64,000 bases of DNA from NCBI GenBank assembly GCA_013398275.1, contig VZSE01002350.1, positions 760-64,759 of the forward strand. The letters run 5' to 3'. Numbering within the stretch: position 1 is the stretch's first letter; each line of letters opens with the position of its first letter. The translations under genes were made by a program, and so were the position numbers. The notes below the pieces were generated by a model. It did not search any database and had not been told where the DNA came from. It worked only from the letters and a program-made list of their open reading frames with translations. Shown here piece by piece: positions 1 through 11,599 of the stretch. The stretch is from Promerops cafer. Its lineage: Eukaryota; Chordata; Aves; Passeriformes; Nectariniidae.

Positions 1-971
1 TCCCTCAGGGGTCTGTGCTGGGGCCAGTTCTGTTCAATATTTTTATTGATGACATGGATGAGGGTATTGAGTCTTTCATTGGTAAAATTTGTGGATGACA
101 CTAAGCTGGGAGCATGTGTTGATCCCTTGGAAGGCAGGAGGGCTCTGCAGAGAGACCTGGAATGGTTGGATGGATGGGCAGAGTCCAGTAAGATGAAGTT
201 TAGTAAGTCCAAGTGCCGAGTCCTGCACTTTGGCCACAATAACCCCCTGCAGCACTACTGGCTGGGGACAGAGTGGCTGGACAGTGCCCAGGCAGAAAGG
301 GACCTGGGGGTACGGTCGACAGACAACTGAACATGAGCCAGCAGTGTGCCCTGGTGGCCAAGAAGGCCAGCAGCATCCTGGCCTGTATCAGGAACAGTGT
401 GGCCAGCAGGAGCAGGGAGGTCATTCATCCCCTGTGCTCGGCACTGGTGAGGCCACACCTCGAGTGCTGTGTCCAGTTCTGGCCCCTCAGTTTGGGAAGG
501 ACGTTGAGACGCTTGAGCGCGTCCAGAGGAGGCAACGAGGCTGGTGAGGGGCTTGGAACACAAGCCCTGTGAGGAACGGCTGAGGGAGCTGGGGCTGTTT
601 AGCCTGGAGAAAAGGAGACTCAGAGGTGACCTTATCACTCTCTACAGCTCCCTGAATGGTGGTTGTGGTCAGGTGGGGGTTGGTCTCTTTCTCCAGGCAG
701 CAACTGACAGAACGAGGGGACACAGTCTTAAGCTGAGCCAAGGGAAATACAGGCTGGATATTAGGAAAAAGTTTTTTATGGAAAGAGTGATAAAGCACTG
801 GAATTGTCTGCCCTGGGAGGTGGTGGAGTCACCATCCCTGGATGTGTTTAAAAAAAGATTGGATGTGGCACTCGGTGCCACGGTTTAGTTGAGGTGTTAG
901 GGCATGGGTTGGACTCGATGATCTTGAAGGTCTCTTCCAGCCTAGTAATTCTGTGATTCTGTGATTCTGTG
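1..971 (+). mobile_element. CR1 LINE, 3' part of ORF2 (reverse transcriptase) plus tail
   Basis: This is the 3' portion of a CR1 non-LTR retrotransposon, whose ORF2 encodes an endonuclease/reverse transcriptase. The window opens inside the RT domain with a PQGSVLGPVLFN-type motif (bases 3-38). The catalytic FxDD box follows as FVDD (about bases 88-99; avian CR1 usually has FADD). Then come MKFSKSKCRVLHFG (about 193-234) and, in the C-terminal part, RLRGDLITLYS and RLDIRKKFF (about 618-775). The frame shifts at least three times (near 75-90, 310-330 and 490-545), so the copy is dead. ORF2 ends at 888. A short 3' UTR with the usual GGACTCGATGATCTTGAAGG segment leads to three ATTCTGTG octamers at 948-971, the diagnostic CR1 terminus. 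The 5' end lies outside the window. The family call is confident; the subfamily is not resolved. Confidence 0.95.
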
Positions 972-3257
972 ACTTTTCATTTCATTAGTGAGAGACAAAG
1001 AAAGCAGTTAACTTTGAGAAAAACAGCTGTACTTAAACATGGCTGTATTTTTGAGAGAGAAGAGAGCCATGCTTGTATAATAACACCTAGTCAGGCAGAG
1101 CAGAAAATTACGTTTTCTCCTTGGACTCTGAGGGTCTAGGCTTTAGAAGGCAAAAGCATTTTGGTTCCTTTCCATAGCAGGGAACAGAAAATGATTACAA
1201 GTAAAACCTTGCCTGTCCCTTTCATGCCAGCACAGAGCTCTGCAGATAAGATTCCCCTACTGACCTAATTATCTGTTTATCTGTGCAGCAAAAAAAAAGA
1301 TCAAATAATGAAAAGTGGTTGACCCCTCAGGAAAAGATTCAGGAGATCCTTTGGAAAGACTAGACCAGCTCTGTAGCATCCTTTAATCTTGCAACTCACC
1401 TAGTCATGTCTGTCCCTGCTTTACAATACTCTTGCTTCATGACTCTTTCCAAGCTTACACTGACTTAGTAAAAGTTCCTTTCATAGCCAGTCTGGAAGTG
1501 TTTGTTTGCTTTGCTTTTCTTTCCTAATCTATGTTCTTTGCAAGTGTTCAAGTGCTTGACCAGAAGTTTCACTAAATTAGCTGTTGGGAAAGATGTTCCT
1601 TTTCTGCACAGAGAATTGTGTCAAAGCTTGGCATAGCTAGTGAGAAGTCTGCTTTTGGCTGAGGTTCTTAGTAGTGAAACTTAGTCTGTTCCAGTGAGGT
1701 GACATGGTTGCCATGCCAAGTAATCATGTAAACTGATCGTTTGGGTCACATAAGAAAATAAGTGGATAGATAGAAATGTGTCCATCTTATTCTGACAATA
1801 TGACAGGCCCTTGAACAAAGTTGAAAAGTATCTTAGTAGAGCAGGTGGAAATTTGCGTGGTTTGGTTTTTTTGGGAATTTTGATCAAAAAGAGGCCTGTG
1901 GCAATGATATTTCTTCCAATTACCTTTTTTTGCAAAAGAACTAATGTTCCTTTGAATGCCACTGATTCGCCACAGCATTCAAAATGAAGTAATTTCAACT
2001 ATTATCTTTTGCCCTTTTTGAATGTTTTTGCTTAAAAAATAAATCAGAATAGCTCATTTTATCTCAACTTTTCATTCCTTTTCTTGGAGAAAGACAGCCT
2101 AACAATGGAAAGGTATTTAAAAAAAAGGAGTAGGTCTTGCCCATTAAAACAAAGTGAGCCATATTTAAAGAACCCTTTATAAATTAAAAACTTCCAAAAC
2201 TGCAAATCATCTTTGAACTATTCATTTTCTATATAAAATTTAATTGCCCTTTTAAACTATCCTTTTTATTTTTGAGTCAGTGAGCACATATCAATATCTT
2301 TCTCCTTTCTTATAAGCTAAATATGGAAAAATCATGTTGTCAGTATTTCCCTGACTTAGAAATAGATTTTTTAGAAAGTCTGACTGCCCTACAGTTTTTA
2401 ATGTGTACCTGTCACTGGATGAAACAGTTTGAAATCTGTATGGAGCTGCAGAACTGAAGTTACCAAATCAAAATTATTTCTTTTAATTATTTTTTTTTTA
2501 ATATATATATATATGTATAAACATGTATTCCACAATTTTCTGGGCAGCCTTGTGGATTGTTTTCTTTTTCCACCACAGAATCTCTAAATATTTGCAGTAG
2601 CCCAAGTGGTATCTCCTAGGGATGTAAGCAACAAGGGAAGCTTTGGTGACTGCCTCGAGAGGTAAATTGTGTCTCCCTCCTGTGCAGATCAGCAAAACTG
2701 CAGCGAGGTGAATTTCTCTGTAACATAGAGAAATAGCTTGGCATTTCCTCTCTTCTTCAAGAAGCAGAGATACAATGATTTGTTCCAGTCTGCAACCACT
2801 AAAAATTGTCCACTTTTAACATATCAGTGCCTCTCTAATGGCTCACTGCAGAAGGAGCTGAAAATAACAATTCATCTTCCAGCAATTTCCTTTGCAAAAA
2901 AGAGTTGATGAGGACTCTCAACAAAGTAGACAAGCTTGTCTTTTAAAAGACAACTATCTCCCTCTTCCAATTTTCAGGCCAAATATTTCCCACTGATGAA
3001 TTTTTACAAGGGTATCATGACTATTTATGAGGTATCATTACATTTATGAGGGTCTCATGAAAGGGGCATTTACTCTTCATCTGTTGTGCTCCTTGCTGAG
3101 AGTGCAGGAAAGAAATAAAGAAGCTGGAAAGGGTCCCCCTTCCTATACAGACCTGGATTTTCCCTGCCAGGGATTTAAATGTTGGCATGAGTGTGGTGTA
3201 ACTACAGGTTTAGAAGATGTTCCCAGGTTTTTGTGGTAATGTGCATACACCTGGGTG
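972..3257. other. No gene or repeat recognised
   Basis: This is AT-rich unique DNA. It has a short A run at 1290-1298 and a T run followed by a TA repeat near 2490-2516. Open frames are all short (a 105-codon one on the - strand at 1681-1998 is the longest) and match nothing I know. Near 3018-3055 a phrase containing ATTTATGAGG is imperfectly repeated in tandem. Confidence 0.5.
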
Positions 3258-3670
3258 ACACTTATACAAGAAAGACATTGAGGAGTGGAGCATGTTCGAA
3301 GAAGAGCAACAAAGCAGGTGAAGGGTCTGGACTATAAGTATTATGAAAAGCAGATTAAAGAACTGGGGTGGATCCTAAAGGGAAGGAGGCTCAGGGGAGA
3401 CCTTATTGCCCTCTACAGCTACCCAAAAGAAGATTGTGAAGAGGTGGATGTCATTGTCTTTTCCCTAGAAACAAGTGATAGGACGGGAAGAAATGACCCC
3501 AAGTTGCAGCAAGGGAGGTTTAGACTGGATGCTATGAAAAAATTTCTTCACCAAAAAAGGTTATCAAGCACTGAAATAGGCTGCTCAGGGAAATGGCTGA
3601 GAGTCACCATACCTGGAAGTATTTAAAAGACACATAAGTGGGGCACTTGGAGACATGAGCAGGGGACACG
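3258..3670 (+). mobile_element. CR1 LINE, C-terminal ORF2 segment (5' part of a split copy)
   Basis: The sequence resumes CR1 ORF2 downstream of the RT catalytic core: a CTTATACAAGAAAGACATTG phrase, then GLDYKYYEKQIKELG, RLRGDLIALYS and RLDAMKKFL in one open frame (3285-3626). It ends in the 3' UTR phrase GGCACTTGGAGACATG. At 3670 the element is interrupted by an LTR and continues at 4246. The open frame is a leftover of CR1 and not an independent gene. The copy is 5'-truncated, the usual outcome of incomplete reverse transcription in this family. Confidence 0.92.
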
Positions 3671-3830
3671 TGCCGTGTTTAAGCTCAGCTGGAAATTAAG
3701 AACCGCACAGCAACTCACTCTTTCTGCCCCTACTCTAGTGGAACTGGGAGGAGAATCAAAGTAAAACTTGTAGGTTCAGATAAGAACAATTTAATAGTTG
3801 AAAATAAAGTTAAAGACAGTAAAAATGGAA

Positions 3831-3861
<31 letters not shown>

Positions 3862-4245
3862 GGGGAAAACAAGAGATGAACAATGCAATTGCTCACCATC
3901 CACTGACCGATGCCAGACCGCCCTTCCCCAGCTCAGATCAGCCACTTTTCTGGGTAACTCCTCCAGCTGATGTACTGGGCATGACATTCCATGGTGTGGA
4001 ATATCCCTTTGGTCAGTTTAGGTCACCAGTCCCAGCTGTGCTCCCTCCCAGTTTCTTTTGCAAATCTTCTCACTGGCAGAGCATGAGACAAGGGGGAATA
4101 AAAGTCTTTGACTTAGGATAAACACGACTTTGCAAAAAAACAAAACTTCAGTGTATTATCAACATCATTCTCATTCCAAATCTGAACACAGCACTGCAAC
4201 AGCTCTTAATGATTCATTAAGTCTTCCCTGGCTGAAACCAGAACA
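3671..4245 (-). mobile_element. Solo LTR of an avian endogenous retrovirus, nested in CR1
   Basis: A 575-bp block separates the two halves of one CR1. On the - strand it starts TGTTCTGGTTTCAGCC and ends in CA (+ strand TGCCGTG at 3671), the TG...CA termini of a retroviral LTR. Its interior follows a widespread avian LTR: on the + strand CATGACATTCCATGGTGTGG, then AATATCCCTTTGGTCAGTTT, AATTGCTCACCATCC, and an AAT repeat near 3832-3860. No gag, pol or env is present on either side, so it is a solo LTR left by recombination between the two LTRs of a provirus. Flanks ACACG and GCATG agree at three of five positions and could be a decayed target duplication. The TATA region is degraded. The ERV class is not certain. 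Confidence 0.85.
3832..3861. repeat. (AAT)n microsatellite inside the LTR
   Basis: About ten AAT units lie in the LTR at 3671-4245. Trinucleotide tracts are common at this place in the same LTR family, so the tract belongs to the LTR. It gives runs of Asn on one strand and Tyr on the other, which are translation artefacts. Confidence 0.9.
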
Positions 4246-4328
4246 GCATGGCAGCGTTGGCTTAACAGGTGGACTCGGTGACCTTAGAGGTCTTTTTCAG
4301 CCTTAATGATTCTATGATTCTACGATTG
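4246..4328 (+). mobile_element. CR1 3' UTR and tail (3' part of the split copy)
   Basis: This is the continuation of the CR1 begun at 3258: CATGGCAGCGTTGGC, GGTGGACTCGGTGACC, then TTTTTCAGCCTTAATGATTC and octamer units ATTCTATG and ATTCTACG. It joins in phase with the broken end at 3670, showing that the LTR between them inserted later. Confidence 0.92.
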
Positions 4329-7300
4329 TGGTCTGCATAACTGTGTGTTTTCATGGGTAGGAACTGAAATTGGTTAAAAATAACCCTGCCAGAAAGCCAC
4401 ATGGCCCAAGTTGTGGCCCCATGCTAGCTCAGCAAGGGATGCAAGACTAATCCACTATGCCTTGCTGCCTGGTTTCCTGGGATTGTGCTATTTGTCAGTG
4501 CTAATTACAGAGATGGTAATGTTAAATTCATTGGGAAATAAGAAAGGCAGATGGCATATTCATTTAATAAAAATCCACGGACTCCTTCTACTTTCTGTAG
4601 CTTTTTGGCCTTTATTAGGATTTAGATTTTAAATTATGTGATCTAAAAAACCAGAATGGCACTTATCGAGGATGTATCTTCAAGTCTCTACGTGAAGGGA
4701 CAGTTGAGGACTTTTTCTGCTTTGTATCCCTTGGTTTTAGAACCTGCTGGCTTGCTTTATCTCAGTTTACTTCAAAGTTTCCAGTTGTGTCAATGCAAAC
4801 TTGGCAACTTGGCAAAAAGCAAATTCAAAACTTGCGGCTGCTTCTAAACAGTATGCAGGGAGGAAGATGTGAATTTACAAAGCTCTGGCTTACTCAATGG
4901 AAGTCCTAATTAGCCATTAACCAAATATCTCCTTTTGATGCCTAGGACCAGAAAGAAGGGAGGCAAACAAAGCTTTATAGGCTTACAGCTTATTCTGGAA
5001 ATCAGTGGAAACACATTTAGTTCTTTTCTTAGACACATGCAATAACATTAGTTATGACTCAGATACAAGATGCTGAGAGCAACAGGGGAGGGTGGGACGA
5101 TACATGTTCTCTGTGAAGATCAGGTGCAGGGCAATAATTAAGGCATAATCAGAGTATCTTCCTGCTGCTTTTCAATCACCATTCAGCTAATAATGACTTT
5201 ATAGATTAAATACCAAGTTGCAGCTAAGTTAGGCAAGTGCAACATAAAAGCAATACTGATGTTTAAAGAAATTAGGTAAACAGTCAATGAAGCATAGCAT
5301 CTCATTCATATTAATCTCCAGCAGAGACCTGGTTGTTCCAGTCACTGATTCAATCATTTGCTTGCCTAAGTATTTTACTTCCCTCTGTGCATTACCCATT
5401 ACATTCTTCCCTTCAGCATTCACCTCCTTCCTCTCAGGTGTTCCCAAGGTTAAACACCTAGCCCTCAACCCCTCTTCTTCATGGTAGTTTCTGTATGAAA
5501 GGGGTTAAGGGGAAAAAAAAAACAGCAGCTAGAAAACTGCTAGAAAATATATGCGTACACATATACATGCACACATATACACACATTTATATTAAAAATT
5601 ATCTGCAATTATCTGTTAACCGCCACTATCTCCCTGTGGCAGGGCTACAGCCCTGGTAGAGGTTTGCAGCATAGTAAAATGCTTCTGTTTTTAAAGACTT
5701 TGATACATATTCTTGCTGCAGAGCTCCACAGCAGATTGGCTGTGCTGCCAGGAGAGCAGCTGGAAAATCAAGCATGGTCAAAGCTGGGCAGGCACAGGCC
5801 CCCACCAATGTCCAGCTTGTCCTTGCACTGCCTATGTAGGATAATGGGGAGCAGCTCAGAGTGCAGGGCAAGTCTGCATTTGCTCATCTCAAGCCCCTTC
5901 TAAATGCTGCCCCAATCTGATAGCATGAAAACAGGCAACTGACAAAACTGGGCTGATGATTGATTGGCATGTTCCTTGCTTCTCTTGCCATTAGTTTTGC
6001 TTCTTCAGTAAATGCACTTGGCAAGTTTGGGCAGGATGTCTTCTTGTCAGTCAGTAGGACTGGGAGCAACTGCACAAGTCTTAAAAGGATCACAGTTCTT
6101 TGACCAACTATCAGGGACCAAACTACGGGTATGGAGGCTCAGTTCTGGTGCAGCTCCTGTTAGGGAGCACATCACTTTCACTCAGTCTGTGCTGCCAGTA
6201 AGGCTCTGTAATTACAACTCCACACTCTGACAGAGCAGTGGAAACATAAGAAATATTAACTGGTCTCAGCTGTGAACGCCTTCCTTTTGCTGGCTTTGGT
6301 TGTGTCTTTGAACTCAGGAAGATTTTAACTACAGCCAGAGGATTAGGAAGATTTTGGTTTCACTCAAAATAGATGTTATTGAAATGTGAGCAGTTTGAGA
6401 AGAATCACAAATTGTAAGAAAAGATTCGCTCTTTCTGCCATCCTCCTTTTCAATATCAGTCTTCTTGTATGTGGATTGTACCAGTGAGGATTTTTTTTTA
6501 TTATTATTTTTGCCAAGAGGAAAGAAATTACACAGAAGCAGAAGAAAGAATGGCATTAAATTAGCAAAGATAAAATATTAATTATGTGAAAATGCAAAGC
6601 AGGGAGAGAAATCAATTGTGAGGAAACAGCATAAGAAAAGAACCTCTTAGCCTCGTCAGATGCTTTGTGGCACAAAGCCTTCAATCAGAAATGTGCTGAT
6701 ACTAAATTATCTCTGGATCTGATCTAGCCCTAGTAATTGAAAACTCCCACTGCTGGAATAAAACCAGTTTGCTGAATGAACACTAATTTCTCAGACTGGA
6801 TATTAAGTAGACAAAGCTGTTGCATGCATCTAATCAAATTTGTATTTTTATTCCATGACTACATCCTACGCTGTTGTGATTTAAAACTATCACAGCCTGC
6901 CCTGTGACATGCGTCAGTGAGAGTTACATTTTCTTTAGTACTTTCTGTCTTCACAGCTGTGATTATAAATTCTGAAAGCAGATTTTCAGAAAGATATATT
7001 AGAAAAGGTGTGCAGATTAAATCATTTTTTATTTAGTGCCTTATTAACACCACTGTCCCCTAGATTTTGTAGTTGTGTCTGTCAGACAGCTCAGTATGAT
7101 TTTGCAAATAAGGCTTGCATGTGAAAAGCACTATTTACTCTTTCTCTCTTCCTGTTGTTCATGTGTCTGGTTTCCCACATCTCTGAAAAAAAAAGGTTGC
7201 ACTCTAGTAATTGGGGTACCAGGCCATCTGACCTGAATTTTTTTTTTCACCAAAACGAGAAATATACTCAGTTTGAAAGACAAACTGTGAATTTTGCTTG

Positions 7301-8269
7301 TGAAATAATATATAGGAAAAGGGAGTAGAAATAAGAGCAACAGATCAAATTAAAACCTTGCTCAGTGTAAAATACATTTAAAATTAATTAACTATTTTAC
7401 CTACTGTGACTCTATTAAAATGTTAAAATTTCAGTAAATAATTATTACTGATGAAGGACTTGGTGTTTATCCTTTTTCTCCCCATCAAGTTGTTTTAAAC
7501 CTTCCTATAATCTTTTGGCTTATTCCCTTGGACTTACTTATCACTTATTCCTTTGGGTTGACCAATGGCTTTTTTTGCCCACTGTGGTCACTGAAAATTG
7601 TCCAGCATCACCACTTAGATCTGGATTTGTCCTTTGTGTCCTTATTCAAGGCAATATATATATGCACAGATATCGGTACAGATCAGCTTTAAGGGGACAA
7701 CTTTTAGCACGTAGTTATGTGCATATCTGACACTAGGTAGCCTGGCTGGATAACAATTTGAGGCGTGTATTTCAATGACATTCTTTATTCAATGACATTC
7801 TTTATTCAATGAAACATGAATCTACACTGGAAAGCAGTCAGGAAAACAGGGCATCAAGAAGTACTGCAGCTGAGCAAAACTTCAGTGCTGTAGCTCAGTA
7901 TTAAAGTGTTAAGACTCCTCCATCAGGAAAACTACTTCAGGGCTATATTTCTGATTACCTGGTTCTTTGAGGGAGTTAGACACTTGCCATTAATTCTCCT
8001 AATATAAGTGGTTGAAACTGGGACTTTATTTCACAGCGTAGCAAGAAGCTCTCATTTGAACATCCTTTAGAAATAAAGTTGTTGTCCTGTAAGAAATTTT
8101 ATACAATTGCTTGATGGACAGAAAAGAAAAACCTTCTCTCTCCATGAACCAAAAAGATCTGCTCTGCAATTGCACTGTGAGAAAATCCATTCACGGTCTG
8201 CCCAATGTTGCACAAAAGCAGAGTTCCCAGCATCTGAAAGAACATAAAGTTTTCTTGCTATATATACTC
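4329..8269. other. Unique AT-rich DNA, no gene recognised
   Basis: Nothing is recognisable as an exon or RNA gene. A mixed ATAC/CACA-type simple stretch lies at about 5550-5590. A 17-bp unit (TTCAATGACATTCTTTA) is repeated 2.4 times at 7771-7811. Open frames of 60-80 codons occur on both strands at the rate expected by chance. Confidence 0.5.
7771..7811. repeat. 17-bp tandem duplication (2.4 copies)
   Basis: TTCAATGACATTCTTTA occurs twice in perfect tandem (7771-7787, 7788-7804), followed by a 7-base partial copy. The identity suggests a recent slippage or duplication event. Confidence 0.9.
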
Positions 8270-8278
8270 ATCTGTCTG

Positions 8279-8328
<50 letters not shown>

Positions 8329-8343
8329 ATCTGTCTATCTATT
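8270..8343. repeat. (TCTG)n(TCTA)n tetranucleotide microsatellite
   Basis: A few TCTG units lead into about 11 pure TCTA units and a slightly interrupted end (TTTCATCTGTCTATC). It translates as repeating Leu-Ser-Ile-Tyr, which is not a protein. The long pure core suggests it is length-variable in the population. Confidence 0.95.
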
Positions 8344-8410
8344 TTATTAAAACAGCTGTTTTATTAAGCCAGCTGCTGTTGGGCCTTTCTTACTGAGATC
8401 CAGGAAGAAT

Positions 8411-8413
8411 CAC

Positions 8414-8474
<61 letters not shown>
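8411..8474. repeat. (CAT)n microsatellite abutting a CR1 3' end
   Basis: About 21 nearly perfect CAT units end directly at the 3' end of the - strand CR1 that starts at 8475. The CR1 terminus on this strand normally reads as CATAGAAT octamers, so the tract probably grew out of the CR1 tail. Confidence 0.95.
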
Positions 8475-9205
8475 GAACCATCACAGCGAGTGGTTTGGAT
8501 TAAAAGGCACCTTCAAAGACCACCTAGTTCATACATCCATGGTCATGGACAGGGACATTAGAGAGGGTTTCTCAAAGCCCCATGCAACAACACCATGAAA
8601 ACTGCCAGGAATGTGCCTTCCACAACTTCTCTGCTGTGGAGAAGGTGTGTTCCAATGTCTCACTAGTTTCATAGTGAAGAATTTCTTCCTTTTGTCTAAT
8701 CTAAACCTATGCTATTTTGGTTTAAAGTGTTATCCCTCATCCTACTGCTACAATCCCTAGGAAATCCCCCCCACCTTTCTTGTGTACCCACTAGGTACAG
8801 AAAGGCTGATGTAAGGCTTCACAGAGCCTTCTCTTCTCCAGGCTAAACAATCCCAACACTCAGAGTGTTCTCATGGGGGAGGTGTTCCGGGTCCCTGATC
8901 ACGATCTTGGACCTCCTTGGGACCTGCTCTAACAGGTCCTTGACTTTACTGTGCTGGAGCCCTGGAGCTGTTCACAGTACTCCAGCTGGGGTCCCAGGAG
9001 AGCTGAGTCAAGGGAGGGAATCACCTCTGTTGACCTGATGGCCACAGAAAACACTTGGCTTTTGGTGCTCTGAGTGCACAGTGCCAGCTCATCTTGATTT
9101 TGTTTTTAGCCACCAATATCCCTAAGTCTTTCTCCACAGGGCTGCTATCAATCATCCATTGCCCAGCCTGTTTGGGATTGTCTCTCTCACCCTCATTCCC
9201 ACAAG
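8475..9205 (-). mobile_element. CR1 LINE, ORF2 C-terminal part and 3' UTR
   Basis: Read on the - strand this is a 5'-truncated CR1. On the + strand its landmarks are GTGGTTTGGATTAAAAGGCA (3' UTR), TCTCAAAGCCCCATGCAAC, GAATTTCTTCCTTTTGTCTA, GAGCCTTCTCTTCTCCAGGC, ACAGTACTCCAGCTGGGGTC and TCTTTCTCCACAGGGCTGCT. The last one encodes the VEKDLG phrase seen in the - strand frame at 9021-9215. The order matches CR1 from the region after the FADD box to the tail. Small indels break the frame throughout. The 3' end is at the CAT tract; the 5' truncation point near 9205 is approximate. Confidence 0.93.
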
Positions 9206-11102
9206 CATAGGACAATCATCCTCAGGGAAGTTCTGCTGAGAGCATAACAAACACTCCTTCATGCTTTCTGGCACGCAGCAGAGCCAAATTAAAACTTAAT
9301 TATAAAATATAATTTTAAAGTTAAACGTTACTTGCTACTAAACTTTTATTTCAACTTTGATAAGCGTATCTTTCCTTAAATGCTCAAAGGAATGGCTTAT
9401 GACTAGAAAGACAGCTTTCTGAACTGGCATTTTTTCAGGTGCTCTGCAAAAGGACATATTTTAAAATAAATACAGGGCATAAAAATTACACAATCTTCTA
9501 ACTTTTCTGCTTAAAAAGCATGACTGTGGATGGGAAACAGAAGAGGGTTGTCAGCATCTTCTTGGCACACGGCTGTTGAGATGGAAACTCTGTCTGTAGT
9601 GTGTCCATTGTGGTTGACAGGTTCCAAAAGCCCTGTCCACTTGATGTTCTCCTGGCCTGTACATGGAGGCCTCTCTGGGCCTGACCAGTGCTAAACCAAG
9701 GCACAAAATGTAAAATGTACTTCCAATTCCACCTGCCATCTACATCTGGAGAACTACAGTTTGCACAGAGATTGAGTCTGGTCTTTACAACAGACTTAAA
9801 ATTATCCCCAGGATGTGACCTGACTGTGCCCGAACGTCAGTTGCTCATGTAACTGGAAACATTTCCCACTGAAGAGTGATGCATGGAGAAGGCAGAGCAC
9901 ACGAGGCAGAACATGCACACACAGAGCAACAGCAACAACAGTTATGAACCCCTGCCTAAAATCTAGACTCCAATTGTGCCTTTGCTGCAGTCTTGAGTGC
10001 CATGACAATTGTGTTAATGAGGGTCAGCTCTTGTGAAGTTATGTAACAACCTTTGTGCCGTGCCCTACATCAGCTGTAGGGTCTTAGAAAAGTCTCGGAC
10101 CCCTCAGCTCCAGGCTGCTGAATACCCCAGTAAGGGCTCGGTTTGTAGCAAAAGCCACAGAGCTGTTTATATTGGAATACTGAGGCTGGAATTAAACTGA
10201 GATGGAGGAACAGCAGCAGGGTATCAAACAAAATTGAGCTGTTACATTTCATCATTTTCCTTTTTCTGCTCAATAGACCAAATCTGCTCCATTTTTATTT
10301 CTGCTAAAGCCTCATTGCTGGATGAAATGCAGATAATTACCTCTGCAATGAAAGTAACTTGGCCATTTCATTTTATACCTTTGGGGACATGTTGAGGAAA
10401 GGGATAGTACTGCATAACGAGCTTCTCCTGTGGTGCCAGGGGAGAAGGAGTACTCAGAGCTTGAGATGGTACTGGATGGCTCAGGCTGAGAACAGATGCA
10501 TGCCTCCAGGGCTTGCCAAGCTGGAAACTGTCCTCCTCCTTTATCATGGTTCAATCTCCCACATATGTAACATGCCAAGGCTGCTTCAGTTTTATGTTTG
10601 TCAGTTGGGAGAGGTGAGGCCACAATTCTCTTTCAATCTGTGAAGCCTGATAAAAAGGTGTTTTACTTTGACTGACAGGATGCTAATAGCACAACTGCCA
10701 TTATAATTTGGTGTATCAAAAATACAGTTTTTCTTGTAATTCTGAGCAAACACTGCCCTGTTTACTTCTCTGTTAAGTGCAGAGCTTCAAGTGACCAGAT
10801 AGTGGGAATGTTGGATAACCCTGGCTACTGTAGAGCTAGCCAAAACAAGGGGCTGGTGAATGGGTCCATCCAGGCTGGAAGTTTTGAGAGATGTTCAACA
10901 AGTACTGCTTCAGCTTTACCGTGACCTCCATCCCGCTATTCTGCCTGCTCCATGAGGAAATTCAGAGAATAAGCGGTGCGTGGAAAATTGTGTAACAGTA
11001 GCTTGTGTGAAATTGACCCAGATAGATCTTATTCTGGTCAATTCAGGCTGGACTTGGTGAGACTTGTTAGGTAAAGGATTACTCTGTGGCACCATATGGA
11101 AG
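9206..11102. other. Unique DNA, no gene recognised
   Basis: Somewhat higher GC in places (9540-9720, 10400-10630), with open frames up to 103 codons on both strands that lack any motif I know. I see no repeat with an identifiable family and no convincing splice-bounded exon. Confidence 0.45.
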
Positions 11103-11482
11103 TGTTATAGATGGGTAATGCGATGGTTGGCTCTCTCAATTAAGAGATGAATATTATGTGTATGTTATGAGAAGTTTTATTGATGTTATTGTGATTTGTT
11201 GTTTGGATGTCCTCTCTTCTCCCCGTAATCCCCTTTCCCCTCCCCCTTCTGTTGCTGTCACTGGACGGCCTTGGCAGGAGGAACATGTGGATGGAGGGCG
11301 TGAACCTGTGCCCCTTGCATGGGGCAGCTGGGAGGAGGGCAGGATTGTTACTGGGAGGCGTGTGGTGACAACAGCTGACCTCCAGCAGAGTTGCAAGGAA
11401 GTCTCACCAGTGGACAGCAAAGAAGAGTTGACTGGCAGACTTTAGGAGGGGCCAGGGTGACCTTGTGTAGCCCCCCCAGGGG

Positions 11483-11490
11483 TATAAAAG
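11483..11490 (+). promoter_or_regulatory. TATA box of the solo LTR
   Basis: TATAAAAG lies in the LTR, about 110 bp before its AATAAA signal, in the position expected for the LTR promoter. Whether it is active cannot be told from sequence. Confidence 0.7.
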
Positions 11491-11593
11491 GAAGAGCAGC
11501 CATTTTGTGGGTGGGCACATGGCTGTTTAGTCCCCTGCTTCCAGCGCTGTAACTTTTCCTTATTCAGTCCTTTGTTGTATTTTGTTAAGGTTT

Positions 11594-11599
11594 AATAAA
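11594..11599 (+). terminator. LTR polyadenylation signal AATAAA
   Basis: AATAAA lies 37 bp before the LTR's CA end and after the TATA box, the normal layout for an LTR R region. Confidence 0.7.

Noticed and set aside
544..888. 114-codon open frame on the + strand
   Set aside because: It is the C-terminal part of CR1 ORF2, already covered by the element at 1-971.
3285..3626. 113-codon open frame on the + strand
   Set aside because: CR1 ORF2 remnant with the GDLIALYS and RLDAMKKF phrases, not a host gene.
3730..4121. Open frames with runs of Asn or Tyr on either strand
   Set aside because: They are translations of the AAT tract in the solo LTR.
8111..8350. Open frame ending in repeated Ser-Ile-Tyr-Leu
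   Set aside because: It is a translation of the TCTA microsatellite.
11154..11445. Overlapping open frames of 88 and 95 codons
   Set aside because: Both lie inside the solo LTR and resemble no retroviral or host protein.
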